From: Mesorhizobium jarvisii
GTDB taxonomy: Bacteria; Pseudomonadota; Alphaproteobacteria; Rhizobiales; Rhizobiaceae
DNA length: 64,000 bases
Assembly (NCBI RefSeq): GCF_003601985.1
Contig: NZ_QZXA01000006.1
Coordinates: forward strand, 1-64,000
Direction of reading: 5' to 3'
Shown here in pieces: positions 36,394-44,739 of the stretch; position 1 is the stretch's first letter; each line of letters opens with the position of its first letter. The translations under genes and the position numbers were made by a program. The notes beneath the pieces were generated by a model. It made no database searches, was not told the origin of the DNA, and saw nothing but the letters and a program-made list of their open reading frames with translations.

Positions 36394-36529
36394 GACGGCC
36401 ATCTTTAGCTCCGTGTCTTTGCCGAGCTTGGGTCGCCTCGCACGCAACGTTTTGTTGACCCGATCAAGATCGTAGGGCGAAAGTGGCAGACAATAGGGAA
36501 AGGGTTTCTTCAACAGCGAGGATTGTGGA

Positions 36530-37840
36530 TTGACCGCCGCAAACGCGTTTGAACTGGCAGCGCGATTTTGTTCACGGCCGCAAGATCTAGCGCCTGAACA
36601 GGCTGCAATGGCACGCGGGTTGCTCGGTGCGCTCGGCTACCTTGACTCTGGTGATACAGATCCCGGCTTGATAGCGACAAATAACCGCCAAGGACTACTC
36701 TCAGCTGCGGCAAACTTTGGCAATCTGTTCCGCTTGCACGCCCGCTACGCACCGGGGCTGCACTTCTTTGGTGCGCAGGTACACCGCAGTTGGGGAGATT
36801 CGGCCTCACCCGCTTCTGCCAGCTTCAGTGGTGTCGGCCTCACCCCGGGGCGCGCATTCGAGGCCTGCATCGGCGAGGGCATCGAATATCATAGCGAATG
36901 GCAAGTGCCGCACGGGACGATGAACCGCACGATGGTAGATGGTGTAGGCCATTGGCAGGACGTTCGGCTGGCTGAACACCTCGATGATTTCCGGGTGCAG
37001 TCCGGTTTCGGTGAAAGTGACCGATGGGTGCCCGTGCGCCGGCTGGACGACGGTCGGCAGGGCTATTTGCCCGAGACACTTTTCATTCGCAGCGCCAACC
37101 GGAGCGCCTGGGTGACCAGTTGCGGATGCGCCGCAGGGATAACCCACGAGGCTGCCCTGACCTCGGCGCTGCTGGAAGCAATCGAGCGAGATGCGGCTGC
37201 CGCCTGGTGGCGCAGCAGGCGCGGCGGCCGGTTGATCGGACTGGAAGCGCTTGCCGGCGCGGGCGTGCTCGATCTGCTTGCGCGGATAAGGCAGGAGAAG
37301 CTCGGCAGATGCACCCAGTTTCTCGACATATCGGGTGAGTTTCCCGCGCCTGTAATCGCGGCGCTATCCTTCGACGCGGATGGTCGCGGTCTGGTAGTCG
37401 GGCTGGCTTGCAGGCTGGACGCGGGCAACGCCCTGAGGGCGGCGCTGCTGGAAATGTGCCAGATGGAATTGGCTCTCGATGTGGCGGCAATGAAACGCGC
37501 AGAACAGGGAGTTGAGAGGCTCGACGAGGTCGACAGCCGGCAGGAGGAGCGCCCCGAGACCCCTGGCGCAATCGACACGGACCTCATCTCACACCTGTCC
37601 AGTAGCCTGCTGATGCACAAAAATGCCGAAAAGGGCTTGAATTTCGTATCCTTGGTTGGCGAAATGCTTAAAAAGCAATACCGCATATACGCAGCAGATC
37701 TGACCACGCCGATGTTTGACATTCCCGTCGCCAAAGTCTTCGTCCCAGGGCTGCAACCTCTTCCGTCGCCGTTCCAGTCGCGTCGGCTTCGTTCCCTCAT
37801 TGACCAGGCCGGCCCGAGCGGCCGCGCCGATCTTATGTAG
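36530..37840 (+). CDS. YcaO-domain protein, candidate peptide-modifying enzyme
   Basis: 436 aa from TTG at 36530, the first possible start after an in-frame stop, with GAGGA 7 bp before; ATG at 36607 is an alternative. ATP-binding YcaO motifs: ACIGEGIEYHSE (Glu116, Glu119; the usual ER is EY), GCAAGITHEAALTSALLEAI ending ER-D (Glu216, Glu219, Arg220), and RAALLEMCQME (Glu308, Gln311). The C-terminal part has YAADLTTPMFDIPVAKVFVP and then PLPSP, a PxPxP motif, but followed by 22 more residues. YcaO enzymes activate peptide backbones with ATP to form azolines, thioamides or amidines. No E1-like or dehydrogenase partner is adjacent, so the substrate is unknown. 23 bp before the SARP-type gene. 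Confidence 0.8.
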   Translation: MTAANAFELAARFCSRPQDLAPEQAAMARGLLGALGYLDSGDTDPGLIATNNRQGLLSAAANFGNLFRLHARYAPGLHFFGAQVHRSWGDSASPASASFSGVGLTPGRAFEACIGEGIEYHSEWQVPHGTMNRTMVDGVGHWQDVRLAEHLDDFRVQSGFGESDRWVPVRRLDDGRQGYLPETLFIRSANRSAWVTSCGCAAGITHEAALTSALLEAIERDAAAAWWRSRRGGRLIGLEALAGAGVLDLLARIRQEKLGRCTQFLDISGEFPAPVIAALSFDADGRGLVVGLACRLDAGNALRAALLEMCQMELALDVAAMKRAEQGVERLDEVDSRQEERPETPGAIDTDLISHLSSSLLMHKNAEKGLNFVSLVGEMLKKQYRIYAADLTTPMFDIPVAKVFVPGLQPLPSPFQSRRLRSLIDQAGPSGRADLM

Positions 37841-37863
37841 ACGGAGGCAGTTGCGGGACAACG

Positions 37864-39930
37864 ATGATCGGGCACAACTCCCCAACGAGGACTGCGCCGC
37901 TGATCCGTGTCACGACGCTTGACAAGGTAGCGCTGAGCCAATCTGGGCGAGACATCGCCGTGAGAAACCGCAAATCGCGTGCCGTCCTTGCCTATCTTGC
38001 ACTCAGCCCTCATGGTTTTGAAACCCGCGAGCGCATCTGCGGTTTGCTCTGGAGTGAATCGGACGAGGCACGAGCGAGGGCCTCGCTCAGGCAAACCGTA
38101 GTCGATCTCAAGACCTGCCTGGCTGAAGTCGAAGGGGTCTTCGTCGGAGACCGGCTCAACGTGACGCTGAAGCAGTCGCTCGTCACAGTGGATGTGAGTG
38201 AGATCAGGCACGATCTGAAAGCTGGAAGGATTCCGCCCGTCCTTCTGGAGAGGCAGCGTGTCGCCGAAAGCTTTCTCAATGGCCTGGACGACATCGACCC
38301 CTCGTTTCGGAATTGGGTCCTCGTCCAGCGGCAATGCCTTCAGGATGAATTTATCTCGTGTCTGGAAGCGATGGCCAAGGCTGCGGCAGACTGGCCAGCG
38401 CTAAAGCGAGCCGGACAAGCCCTGCTCAATCTCGATCCGACCAACGAGATCGGGTGCCGCGCAGTCATGGAAGCGTCGGCTCGGATGGGCGACCAAGCAA
38501 CGGCCTTGAGGGCCTATAAGGGGCTTTGGGACCTGCTTGAAACAGAGTTCGACAGCGAACCTTCAGCCGCCACGCAGGCACTGGTCAGTGACATCAAGCT
38601 TGGTACGATCGGGGCCACGGACAGGGGGGCGGTGTCCGCAATCGCCGCCGAGGCGTTCGGGTCCCAGGCGCAACGGCTGCAAGAGCCCGCCGCCGGCGTG
38701 CTGCTGTTCGTGCGGGAGTTCGAATTGGTGAGCGGTTCCGTCCGCGCGCGCAACGCCGTGCAAATCTTCCGCAGTGAACTGGTCGCGTCCCTGGTGCGAT
38801 TCCGCGACTGGGCGGTAATGGAATGGGAAGGGCATCCCCCCCGCTTCACCGAGAATGCCTATTGCATCGAGGCGACCGGATTTATCGACGGGCCGACATT
38901 GCGTCTCAGCATGACGCTTAAGCAGCTTGCATCGGGGCGCTACATCTGGAGTGAGCAGTTTGTCATCGAAAACAGCCAGTGGTACCAGACCCAGCAGAGG
39001 CTCATCCGCCGCATCGCCGTCGCGCTGGGCGTCAGCATGTCGTCCGAACGGCTGGTTCAGATCGCCAGCATCCCGGACCTGTCGCTGGAGCAGTTCGACC
39101 GCTGGCTGAGGGCGCAGGAGCTGATCTTTCAATGGCGCCCGGAGTCAGAGGAGAGGGCCGAGGCTCTGTTCAGATCAATCATCGCAGAGTCACCACGGTT
39201 CGCTGCCGCCTACGCCGGGTTGGCCGGCATCATCAATTCACGGCATTTGATCTTCCCCGGCATCGGCCGGCGACGCGAACGCCACGCCGAAGCGCTGACG
39301 TTTGCCAAGCAGGCGACCCAGATCGATCCGATCGATTCCCGAAGCCAACTGCATCTGGCGTGGTCCTACGCCATGAACGGCGTCCCGCAGCAGGCAGGCA
39401 TCAGCTTCCTTCTGGCCTGCGAACTCAATGGCAACGACCCCTGGACCTTGGTCTCCGCGTCTCTCGGGCTTGCCTATTGCGATGATCGCGAGAACGCGCG
39501 GCGTATTGCCACTCTGGCGCTGCAGACCGGACTCGGCGTTTCACGCCTGCAATGGAGCTATCAGGCGGGCGTGCGGTTCCTGCTTGGCGACTATGCCGGT
39601 TGCGTCGAAGCGGCCGAGCGCGCCGCCGATAGTGTGTCGTACATCGGCGGCTGGAAGGCTGCTGCGCTCGCCTTGCTCGGCAACGAGAAAGCGGCGCATG
39701 AAGAGGCCGACCGATTTTTAGCGCAGCTGAAGACGACGTGGTTTGGAAATGAGTCACCGGAGCCGGGCAACGTCGGCACATGGCTCATGGACAGCTTTCC
39801 GATCTACAGTCCAGATGCCCTCGAGGCACTGCGCCAAGGGCTGGCCGGGGCCGGCATTGTCGTCAGCCATATGCCTTTGCCAGAGCCCGTTCTATCGGCA
39901 GCCCCGAATGGTGTAGTCCGCAATGCGTGA
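37864..39930 (+). CDS. SARP-type (BTAD) regulator with TPR repeats
   Basis: 688 aa. N terminus (about 10-100) is an OmpR-type winged helix (VRNRKSRAVLAYLALSPHGF; ETRERICGLLWSESDEARAR; ASLRQTVVDLKTCLAE). Residues about 105-250 are a bacterial transcriptional activation domain (ESFLNGLDDIDPSFRNWVLV; ALRAYKGLWDLLETEFDSEP). A TolB/adenylyl-cyclase-associated middle follows (VLLFVREFELVSGSVRARNA; SGRYIWSEQFV), then TPR-like helices to the end. No ATPase domain. In actinomycetes SARPs activate antibiotic clusters; this architecture is also frequent in rhizobia. Co-transcribed with the YcaO gene; likely activator of the two peroxidase operons. Its last 39 bp overlap the convergent small gene. Confidence 0.82.
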   Translation: MIGHNSPTRTAPLIRVTTLDKVALSQSGRDIAVRNRKSRAVLAYLALSPHGFETRERICGLLWSESDEARARASLRQTVVDLKTCLAEVEGVFVGDRLNVTLKQSLVTVDVSEIRHDLKAGRIPPVLLERQRVAESFLNGLDDIDPSFRNWVLVQRQCLQDEFISCLEAMAKAAADWPALKRAGQALLNLDPTNEIGCRAVMEASARMGDQATALRAYKGLWDLLETEFDSEPSAATQALVSDIKLGTIGATDRGAVSAIAAEAFGSQAQRLQEPAAGVLLFVREFELVSGSVRARNAVQIFRSELVASLVRFRDWAVMEWEGHPPRFTENAYCIEATGFIDGPTLRLSMTLKQLASGRYIWSEQFVIENSQWYQTQQRLIRRIAVALGVSMSSERLVQIASIPDLSLEQFDRWLRAQELIFQWRPESEERAEALFRSIIAESPRFAAAYAGLAGIINSRHLIFPGIGRRRERHAEALTFAKQATQIDPIDSRSQLHLAWSYAMNGVPQQAGISFLLACELNGNDPWTLVSASLGLAYCDDRENARRIATLALQTGLGVSRLQWSYQAGVRFLLGDYAGCVEAAERAADSVSYIGGWKAAALALLGNEKAAHEEADRFLAQLKTTWFGNESPEPGNVGTWLMDSFPIYSPDALEALRQGLAGAGIVVSHMPLPEPVLSAAPNGVVRNA

Positions 39931-40293
39931 GTAGAAGAAACTGTCGCGGTTGAACGGCACCTTTTCGAGAATGGCATCGAAATAGAATTCCGGAATGCCA
40001 TAGTCGGCCATGCCACCTTGTTCGGCCTGGAGCTTCTTTTGCGATTGCGTCACTTGATTGTTGGGCGGTAACCGCAGGAAGAAGACGTGGTCGTATCCCT
40101 GAACGATCTGGATTTCCTTGTAGCGGTCCGGCACGACGACGAGTCCATCGAGTTGCGCCTTGAACTCGGCCAAGTCGCGCGGACGCGTGCTGGGATCCTG
40201 TGCCCATTGCACCACCTTGCGGCCGGTCGCCTCGAAGTTAAGGGTTTGGATCGGTTCGGGAAAGGCGTCCAGATTGTCGACGGGGTCAGCCAT
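39892..40293 (-). CDS. Small protein of unknown function in the peroxidase operon
   Basis: 133 aa, no family recognised. Soluble, no signal peptide; aromatic-rich second half (YDHVFFLRLPPNNQV; YGIPEFYFDAILEKVPFNRD; SFFYSRIADYTIRGCR), with the only Cys two residues from the C terminus. The ATG begins 2 bp after the peroxidase 2 stop and follows GGAG, so the two are co-translated. It could be a partner of the peroxidase, or, given the nearby YcaO, a modification substrate; neither is shown. It overlaps the 3' end of the SARP gene tail to tail. Confidence 0.72.
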   Translation of the reverse strand: MADPVDNLDAFPEPIQTLNFEATGRKVVQWAQDPSTRPRDLAEFKAQLDGLVVVPDRYKEIQIVQGYDHVFFLRLPPNNQVTQSQKKLQAEQGGMADYGIPEFYFDAILEKVPFNRDSFFYSRIADYTIRGCR

Positions 40294-40295
40294 GG

Positions 40296-42035
40296 TTAAG
40301 CTCCAGGAGTTGTAGGCGGGGTGATAAACCGGGGCCAGGCGTCGCCCAGATTGAGCGCGCTGGCGACGAAAAGGATCAGGTCGGCCATTGTTCGCGGGAT
40401 GCCGGTGGGAAACAGTCTGGCGACGAGGTCTTGCGTAATTGGGTCATCTTCGATCATGGCGCGCGAGGCCGCGAACCTTGCCATGAAGACATCCCCTACA
40501 ATCACCGACCCGATGGTACCGAAACACAGCCCGTCCTGTTCGATCGCGGCCTCCAACAACAGCCAGAACAGCAACGGCGGATTTTCTGCCAGCTCAGTCG
40601 CCTCGGCCGCGGTGAAGGCAACGGTCGAACCTTGAAGCCAGGATCGAATAGCCTGGTCACGCTTCCCGGCATCACCGAGTAACGGCGCGGTCGCGAGAGC
40701 GGCCTGAGGCAATTGTTCGATCAAGGCATCGAGCCTGAGCAGGCCACCAATGGTTCCTCGGACCAAATCGCTGAACAGAAGTCCCGACGCATTCGGATCG
40801 GGTAGTGCAGCCCTGTCTGCCTCGCTCAACAGACCCGCCGTGGCGGGGTCAAGTGGCTTTGAATCGGGGCCGACGCACAGGATCGGCATGCTGTAGGCAC
40901 TCAGCAGCACTTCGTTGACCGTTGGTCCGATACGCCGACTGAACTGCGGCGTCGAGCCGGCGATCTGGAAGAAATGCGACCAATCGGCGATCCAGTGTTC
41001 GGAGACCGGGAATCTATGCGGGCGTGATGAGGAGCGGTTGAGCAACACGTTTTCCAGCCCTTCGCCTTCCGGATGCTGGTCATTGAAGACATAGGAAAGC
41101 CTGACCATGGAATGGCCCAAGCGGTATGCCGCGTGGGAAAACTCAATCGGGACACCTTGCGGCATGTCGACCAGTGGTCTGAACCCGTTCGCGTTGTAGA
41201 GGTCCCATATCGGCTTGGCGATAAGGCGCGGCAGCAAATCATTTTGCAGCACATTCCGGTAGATCGCCGTCGTGACGCGGCGTGTCCGGTCGAAAAGATA
41301 CGCACCTGCCGGCAGTTCGACGTCTTTTTTGGGTATTCCGCTGCTGCTCAGCGCACCGGCCACGGCATTGTGCAGATGCAGGAAAAGCGCCGTCATTTGC
41401 GCAATGTTGGCGTTGTCGTCGCTACGCTGGTCTGCGACCAAGACATCCGTCCGACCACTTTCGAATCCATCGCTCAGATCGGCTTGCTGAAAGCGTGGCA
41501 AGTCGCGTATGGCAAAGGGACAGGCGCCTGCGGGCATCGCCATGGCGTTCGGTGACGGCGGTGCCATTGGCCCGGTACGCATGAGCGACCTGACAACTTC
41601 ACCCGGCTTGGCCACTACATACAAACCAGGGTCCGAGAACGGTCCGCCGCCGTAAAGCACGTCGAGCAGGAGCGCCTCCTCGCGTTCGTTGCGGCGCTCT
41701 GCCTCGTGGGCCGCCAACAAGGGACTGAGCGAGGAATTGCGGATAATGTCGTGTGCGGCGAACTGGGCAAGATAGGTGTATCCTGCCGGAATCCGCTCGT
41801 TGGTTTTATTGCCACCTCCGGCGGATGCCGCACTCATCCTGCGCAGCAGCTTGGCAAACAGGCACTGAGTGGCCCAAGGCGTCTCCAGGCCATGATAGAG
41901 CTTGGCTTCGTCCGCGCCGGCAACATTGCCAAAGTTGCGAAACTGCACCTGACGCGGATCGACAATGCCGGCGATGCCTTGAACACCGCCCGACACGGCC
42001 AGCCCGGCGGTAGTCGTGCCGCGATGAGCGTTCAT
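40296..42035 (-). CDS. Animal-type haem peroxidase 2
   Basis: 579 aa, same superfamily as the protein at 34468 but quite different. Distal motif YLAQFAAHDIIRN (His95), Arg204 in LVADQRSDDNANIAQM with LHLHN after it, and proximal motif EFSHAAYRLGHSMVRLSYVF (His308). A C-terminal helical part (LIEQLPQAALATAPLLGDAG onward) follows the catalytic core. No signal peptide. GGGGAGAA precedes the ATG. Upstream is a heptamer direct repeat like that before peroxidase 1. First gene of a two-gene operon with the unknown 133-aa protein. Confidence 0.85.
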   Translation of the reverse strand: MNAHRGTTTAGLAVSGGVQGIAGIVDPRQVQFRNFGNVAGADEAKLYHGLETPWATQCLFAKLLRRMSAASAGGGNKTNERIPAGYTYLAQFAAHDIIRNSSLSPLLAAHEAERRNEREEALLLDVLYGGGPFSDPGLYVVAKPGEVVRSLMRTGPMAPPSPNAMAMPAGACPFAIRDLPRFQQADLSDGFESGRTDVLVADQRSDDNANIAQMTALFLHLHNAVAGALSSSGIPKKDVELPAGAYLFDRTRRVTTAIYRNVLQNDLLPRLIAKPIWDLYNANGFRPLVDMPQGVPIEFSHAAYRLGHSMVRLSYVFNDQHPEGEGLENVLLNRSSSRPHRFPVSEHWIADWSHFFQIAGSTPQFSRRIGPTVNEVLLSAYSMPILCVGPDSKPLDPATAGLLSEADRAALPDPNASGLLFSDLVRGTIGGLLRLDALIEQLPQAALATAPLLGDAGKRDQAIRSWLQGSTVAFTAAEATELAENPPLLFWLLLEAAIEQDGLCFGTIGSVIVGDVFMARFAASRAMIEDDPITQDLVARLFPTGIPRTMADLILFVASALNLGDAWPRFITPPTTPGA

Positions 42036-42062
42036 TCCGGTTCTCCCCGTCCCTTGGACCGT

Positions 42063-42094
42063 ATTCCATACGTGTCGTGAAACCAGCGTGAAAT
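42063..42094 (-). promoter_or_regulatory. Putative SARP-dependent promoter upstream of peroxidase 2
   Basis: On + GTGAAAC (42077-42083), CAGC, GTGAAAT (42088-42094): direct heptamers with 11-bp periodicity. Read on minus, TGGAAT (42063-42068) lies 8 bp beyond the second heptamer as a -10, about 27 bp before the peroxidase 2 start codon. The spacer is identical to that at 36383-36386. Confidence 0.55.
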
Positions 42095-42292
42095 GCTACT
42101 AATTTCGAGGCGCGCCAGGAAAGTTGACGGCTCAAAATCTGCCGGTCAGCAATGTGCCGCATGGTCGCCGTCCGCCGATCCCCGCCAAGCCTGGAAGCTG
42201 CCGTACTGTATCTTTGAGTGGCGACATAACAAAGTGCTTCGTGCCCGCTGGTGACCTTGGCCTCAAATCCAAGCTTCGCTAGAGTTCACAAC

Positions 42293-42676
42293 ATGCTGAA
42301 CGCCATTCACCACGTCGCGCTCATCTGCACCGACTACGACCGGTCGCGATGGTTCTACGTCGAACTCCTCGGCCTCGATCTGATCCGGGAGGTCTATCGG
42401 GAGGAGCGACAGTCATGGAAGGCCGATCTGCGGATCGGGTCCGTCCAGCTGGAATTGTTCTCCTTCCCCGCCCCAGCGCAGAGGCCGTCCTATCCAGAGG
42501 CGACAGGCCTGAGGCATCTGGCATTTGCCGTGGCCAATCTTGATCCCGTGATCATGCGCCTGGAAGCCGCCGGCGTCGCCGTTGAGCCAATCCGCATCGA
42601 CCCATATACAGATCAACGGTTTACCTTCTTCAGCGACCCAGATGGATTGCCGCTGGAACTCTACGAAGTCCCATAG
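42293..42676 (+). CDS. VOC-family protein, YaeR/GloA2-like
   Basis: 127 aa from ATG at 42293 (an upstream start at 42251 would not match the family). Strong resemblance to E. coli YaeR: AIHHVALICTDYDRSRWFYV, VYREERQSWKADLRIG, VQLELFSFPAPAQRPSYPEA, GLRHLAFAVANLD, and the end FTFFSDPDGLPLELYEVP. These are single-domain vicinal-oxygen-chelate metalloenzymes related to glyoxalase I; the substrate is unproven. No strong ribosome site is seen. Confidence 0.9.
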   Translation: MLNAIHHVALICTDYDRSRWFYVELLGLDLIREVYREERQSWKADLRIGSVQLELFSFPAPAQRPSYPEATGLRHLAFAVANLDPVIMRLEAAGVAVEPIRIDPYTDQRFTFFSDPDGLPLELYEVP

Positions 42677-42814
42677 GAACGGTACGCTTTCGCGACCATG
42701 CTGGTTGCGGCTGAATGGCTGGTTCCGGACGCAAGCGGGGCCGTCATTTCCAGCTGGCGGACGCGGCCTGCCCGCGCCGTTGCATTGGCGCCGCCTCGGG
42801 TCGAAAATGCCCTC

Positions 42815-43384
42815 ATGGAAGCAGTCCGATTTCCCAAACTCATGACACCAAGGCTCATGCTTCGGGCGCCCAGCGAACGGGATATCCCGGCATGGTTTGC
42901 GCGCGCGACGGATGTCGAATCCGCCTCCCTTGCCGGTGATCACATTCCCAGCGACATAGGAGCGGGCGAGCGATGGTTGGCCCGCTCGCGTCAGCGGTTC
43001 GCCGACGGTAGGGCGATCCAGTGGTCCATAGACCAGGCGGGAGTATCGGACGCGATCGGGACGATAACCCTGTCCTTCGGCACAACCGACGCCAAGGCAG
43101 CCGCATTGGGATTTGTGCTGGCGCGCGCGCATTGGGGGCACGGAATGGGCAGCGAGGCGGCGCGCGAAGTCCTGCGCTACGCCTTTGAAACCCTGGCGCT
43201 TGAACAGGTGACGGCCGAGGCAGCGGCGCGCAATTTCGCGTCGCTGCGGATATTGGCGAAGCTCGGCTTCAAGCACATCGAGAGCTTCATCGATGTGTCC
43301 GACGGCGAGCGCTGCGAGCGCTTCGCGCTCGACGCAGACATTGGATCGTCACTGTTGACGAGCAATGCGACGCCAGGCTGCTAG
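42815..43384 (+). CDS. GNAT-family N-acetyltransferase (RimJ/RimL type)
   Basis: 189 aa from ATG at 42815 (MEAVRFPKLMTPRLMLRAPS, the usual RimJ-like opening); the frame is open from 42698. Acetyl-CoA binding is seen in LGFVLARAHWGHGMGSEAAR, and the end has VTAEAAARNFASLRILAKLG FKHIES. Substrate unknown. Alone between the VOC gene and a convergent lipoprotein gene. Confidence 0.85.
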   Translation: MEAVRFPKLMTPRLMLRAPSERDIPAWFARATDVESASLAGDHIPSDIGAGERWLARSRQRFADGRAIQWSIDQAGVSDAIGTITLSFGTTDAKAAALGFVLARAHWGHGMGSEAAREVLRYAFETLALEQVTAEAAARNFASLRILAKLGFKHIESFIDVSDGERCERFALDADIGSSLLTSNATPGC

Positions 43385-43401
43385 GTCCGTGCTTGCCCAA
43401 G

Positions 43402-44460
43402 TCAATTGCAGGTATCCGCGGCCTTAAGCGCTTCGGCGCGGGAAGGTTCGCGCAAATCCGCGATCCGGCGAACAGCAGCGTAGAACCTTGGATAATCGCC
43501 GGAACACAAATCGAACAGATGAAGGAACGCTGGAACCTGTTCACCGTAGACGGCAGTCGCGGCGAGCTTTGCATTGTTGATCGGGGCATCGAACCAGGCA
43601 TCGTATCCCCGGTATCCGGCCCAGCTTTTGTCGCGCATCTGCCGATAGCGCATCCGCAGCCTGTCGATCGTGGCGGCCTTGGCAATCGCCATCTGCTCAC
43701 GGGCGCGGGGACTTCCATAGACCTGCCGCAACTCATCGCGCGTTTTCGCTATCAGTCCGAGAAAATCCGCCCGGCGGTTGCGATCGGCTTCGTAGCGGCG
43801 CAATCCGGCGCGATTGCCGGTAGCTCGGAGCCATCTCCTCACACCGCTGGTTTCGACGGCGACCGCGAAAGCCTCGTTGAACGCGGAGTCGTTGTTCACA
43901 TAGATCTTCTGATGCGCCAGCTCATGAAAGATAAGGCTGGCGATGTAAGTGTCGTCCTGACGCAGCATGGTGCTGAGCAGCGGGTCGCTGAACCAGCCCA
44001 GCGTGGAGTAGGCGGTGACGCCTGACACATAAACGTCCAGTCCTTGCCTCTGCAGTTCGGCGACGCTTTCAGCCGCTGATTTCCGGGAAAAGTAACCCCG
44101 GTACGGAACGCAACCGAAGACCGGAAAGCACCAGGTTATCGGCGTAAGCGAGAATTGCGGCGCGGCAAAAACGGCAAGGGTCACATCGGCCCGACCGATG
44201 TCGACATAGCTGCGATAGCTGCTGTTGTCGGGCAGCGCCAGTTCTTCCGTGGCAAAGCGGCGTATGGCGCTGGCCGACGTCAATTTTGCGCGCAATGCCT
44301 CGGGCGTCGAGGGATCGCGGATAAGCCTTCCGACATTTTTCCGCGCGGCCATGATCTGCACGTGGCCCTCCACAGACTGCGCGTAGTAGGAAATGCTGGT
44401 GCACCCGGCCAGGCCGGACGCCACAATCACGGCGGCAAGCATTCGAAGAACGCGCTTCAC
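43402..44460 (-). CDS. Lipoprotein zinc aminopeptidase (PF10023-like)
   Basis: 352 aa. Lipoprotein signal with lipobox LAGC (MLAAVIVASGLAGCTSISYY). Metallopeptidase site FHELAHQ (HExxH) followed by NDSAFNEAFAVAVETSGVRR (downstream Glu). Other family segments: YYAQSVEGHVQIMAARKNV, GLDVYVSGVTAYSTLGWFSD. It is a membrane-anchored predicted aminopeptidase found in many proteobacteria; physiological role unknown. Confidence 0.87.
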   Translation of the reverse strand: MKRVLRMLAAVIVASGLAGCTSISYYAQSVEGHVQIMAARKNVGRLIRDPSTPEALRAKLTSASAIRRFATEELALPDNSSYRSYVDIGRADVTLAVFAAPQFSLTPITWCFPVFGCVPYRGYFSRKSAAESVAELQRQGLDVYVSGVTAYSTLGWFSDPLLSTMLRQDDTYIASLIFHELAHQKIYVNNDSAFNEAFAVAVETSGVRRWLRATGNRAGLRRYEADRNRRADFLGLIAKTRDELRQVYGSPRAREQMAIAKAATIDRLRMRYRQMRDKSWAGYRGYDAWFDAPINNAKLAATAVYGEQVPAFLHLFDLCSGDYPRFYAAVRRIADLREPSRAEALKAADTCN

Positions 44461-44739
44461 TGTTTGCCCACCGCTTGCCCGTCTCCCATGCAGCGAATGT
44501 CTCGCCCCCCGTTCTCAAACAGGCACGCCAATTCCCGTCAAGACCTGTAGAGGCAGCGGAGCGACTTTCGACGTTGGCAGGGCACTCCGGCCATCCGCCT
44601 ACCGCCGCAGGCAAGGTCGGCGAGAACCCGAAGCAGCCGCTCAATCCCCACAGTCCGCCCTCCTCCCCCTCGCGCAAGCCTGCCACAAGCTTGTTGAGGC
44701 ATGGTCTGGCTAAGGAAACCCGGTAAAAGGCGGACTTTC

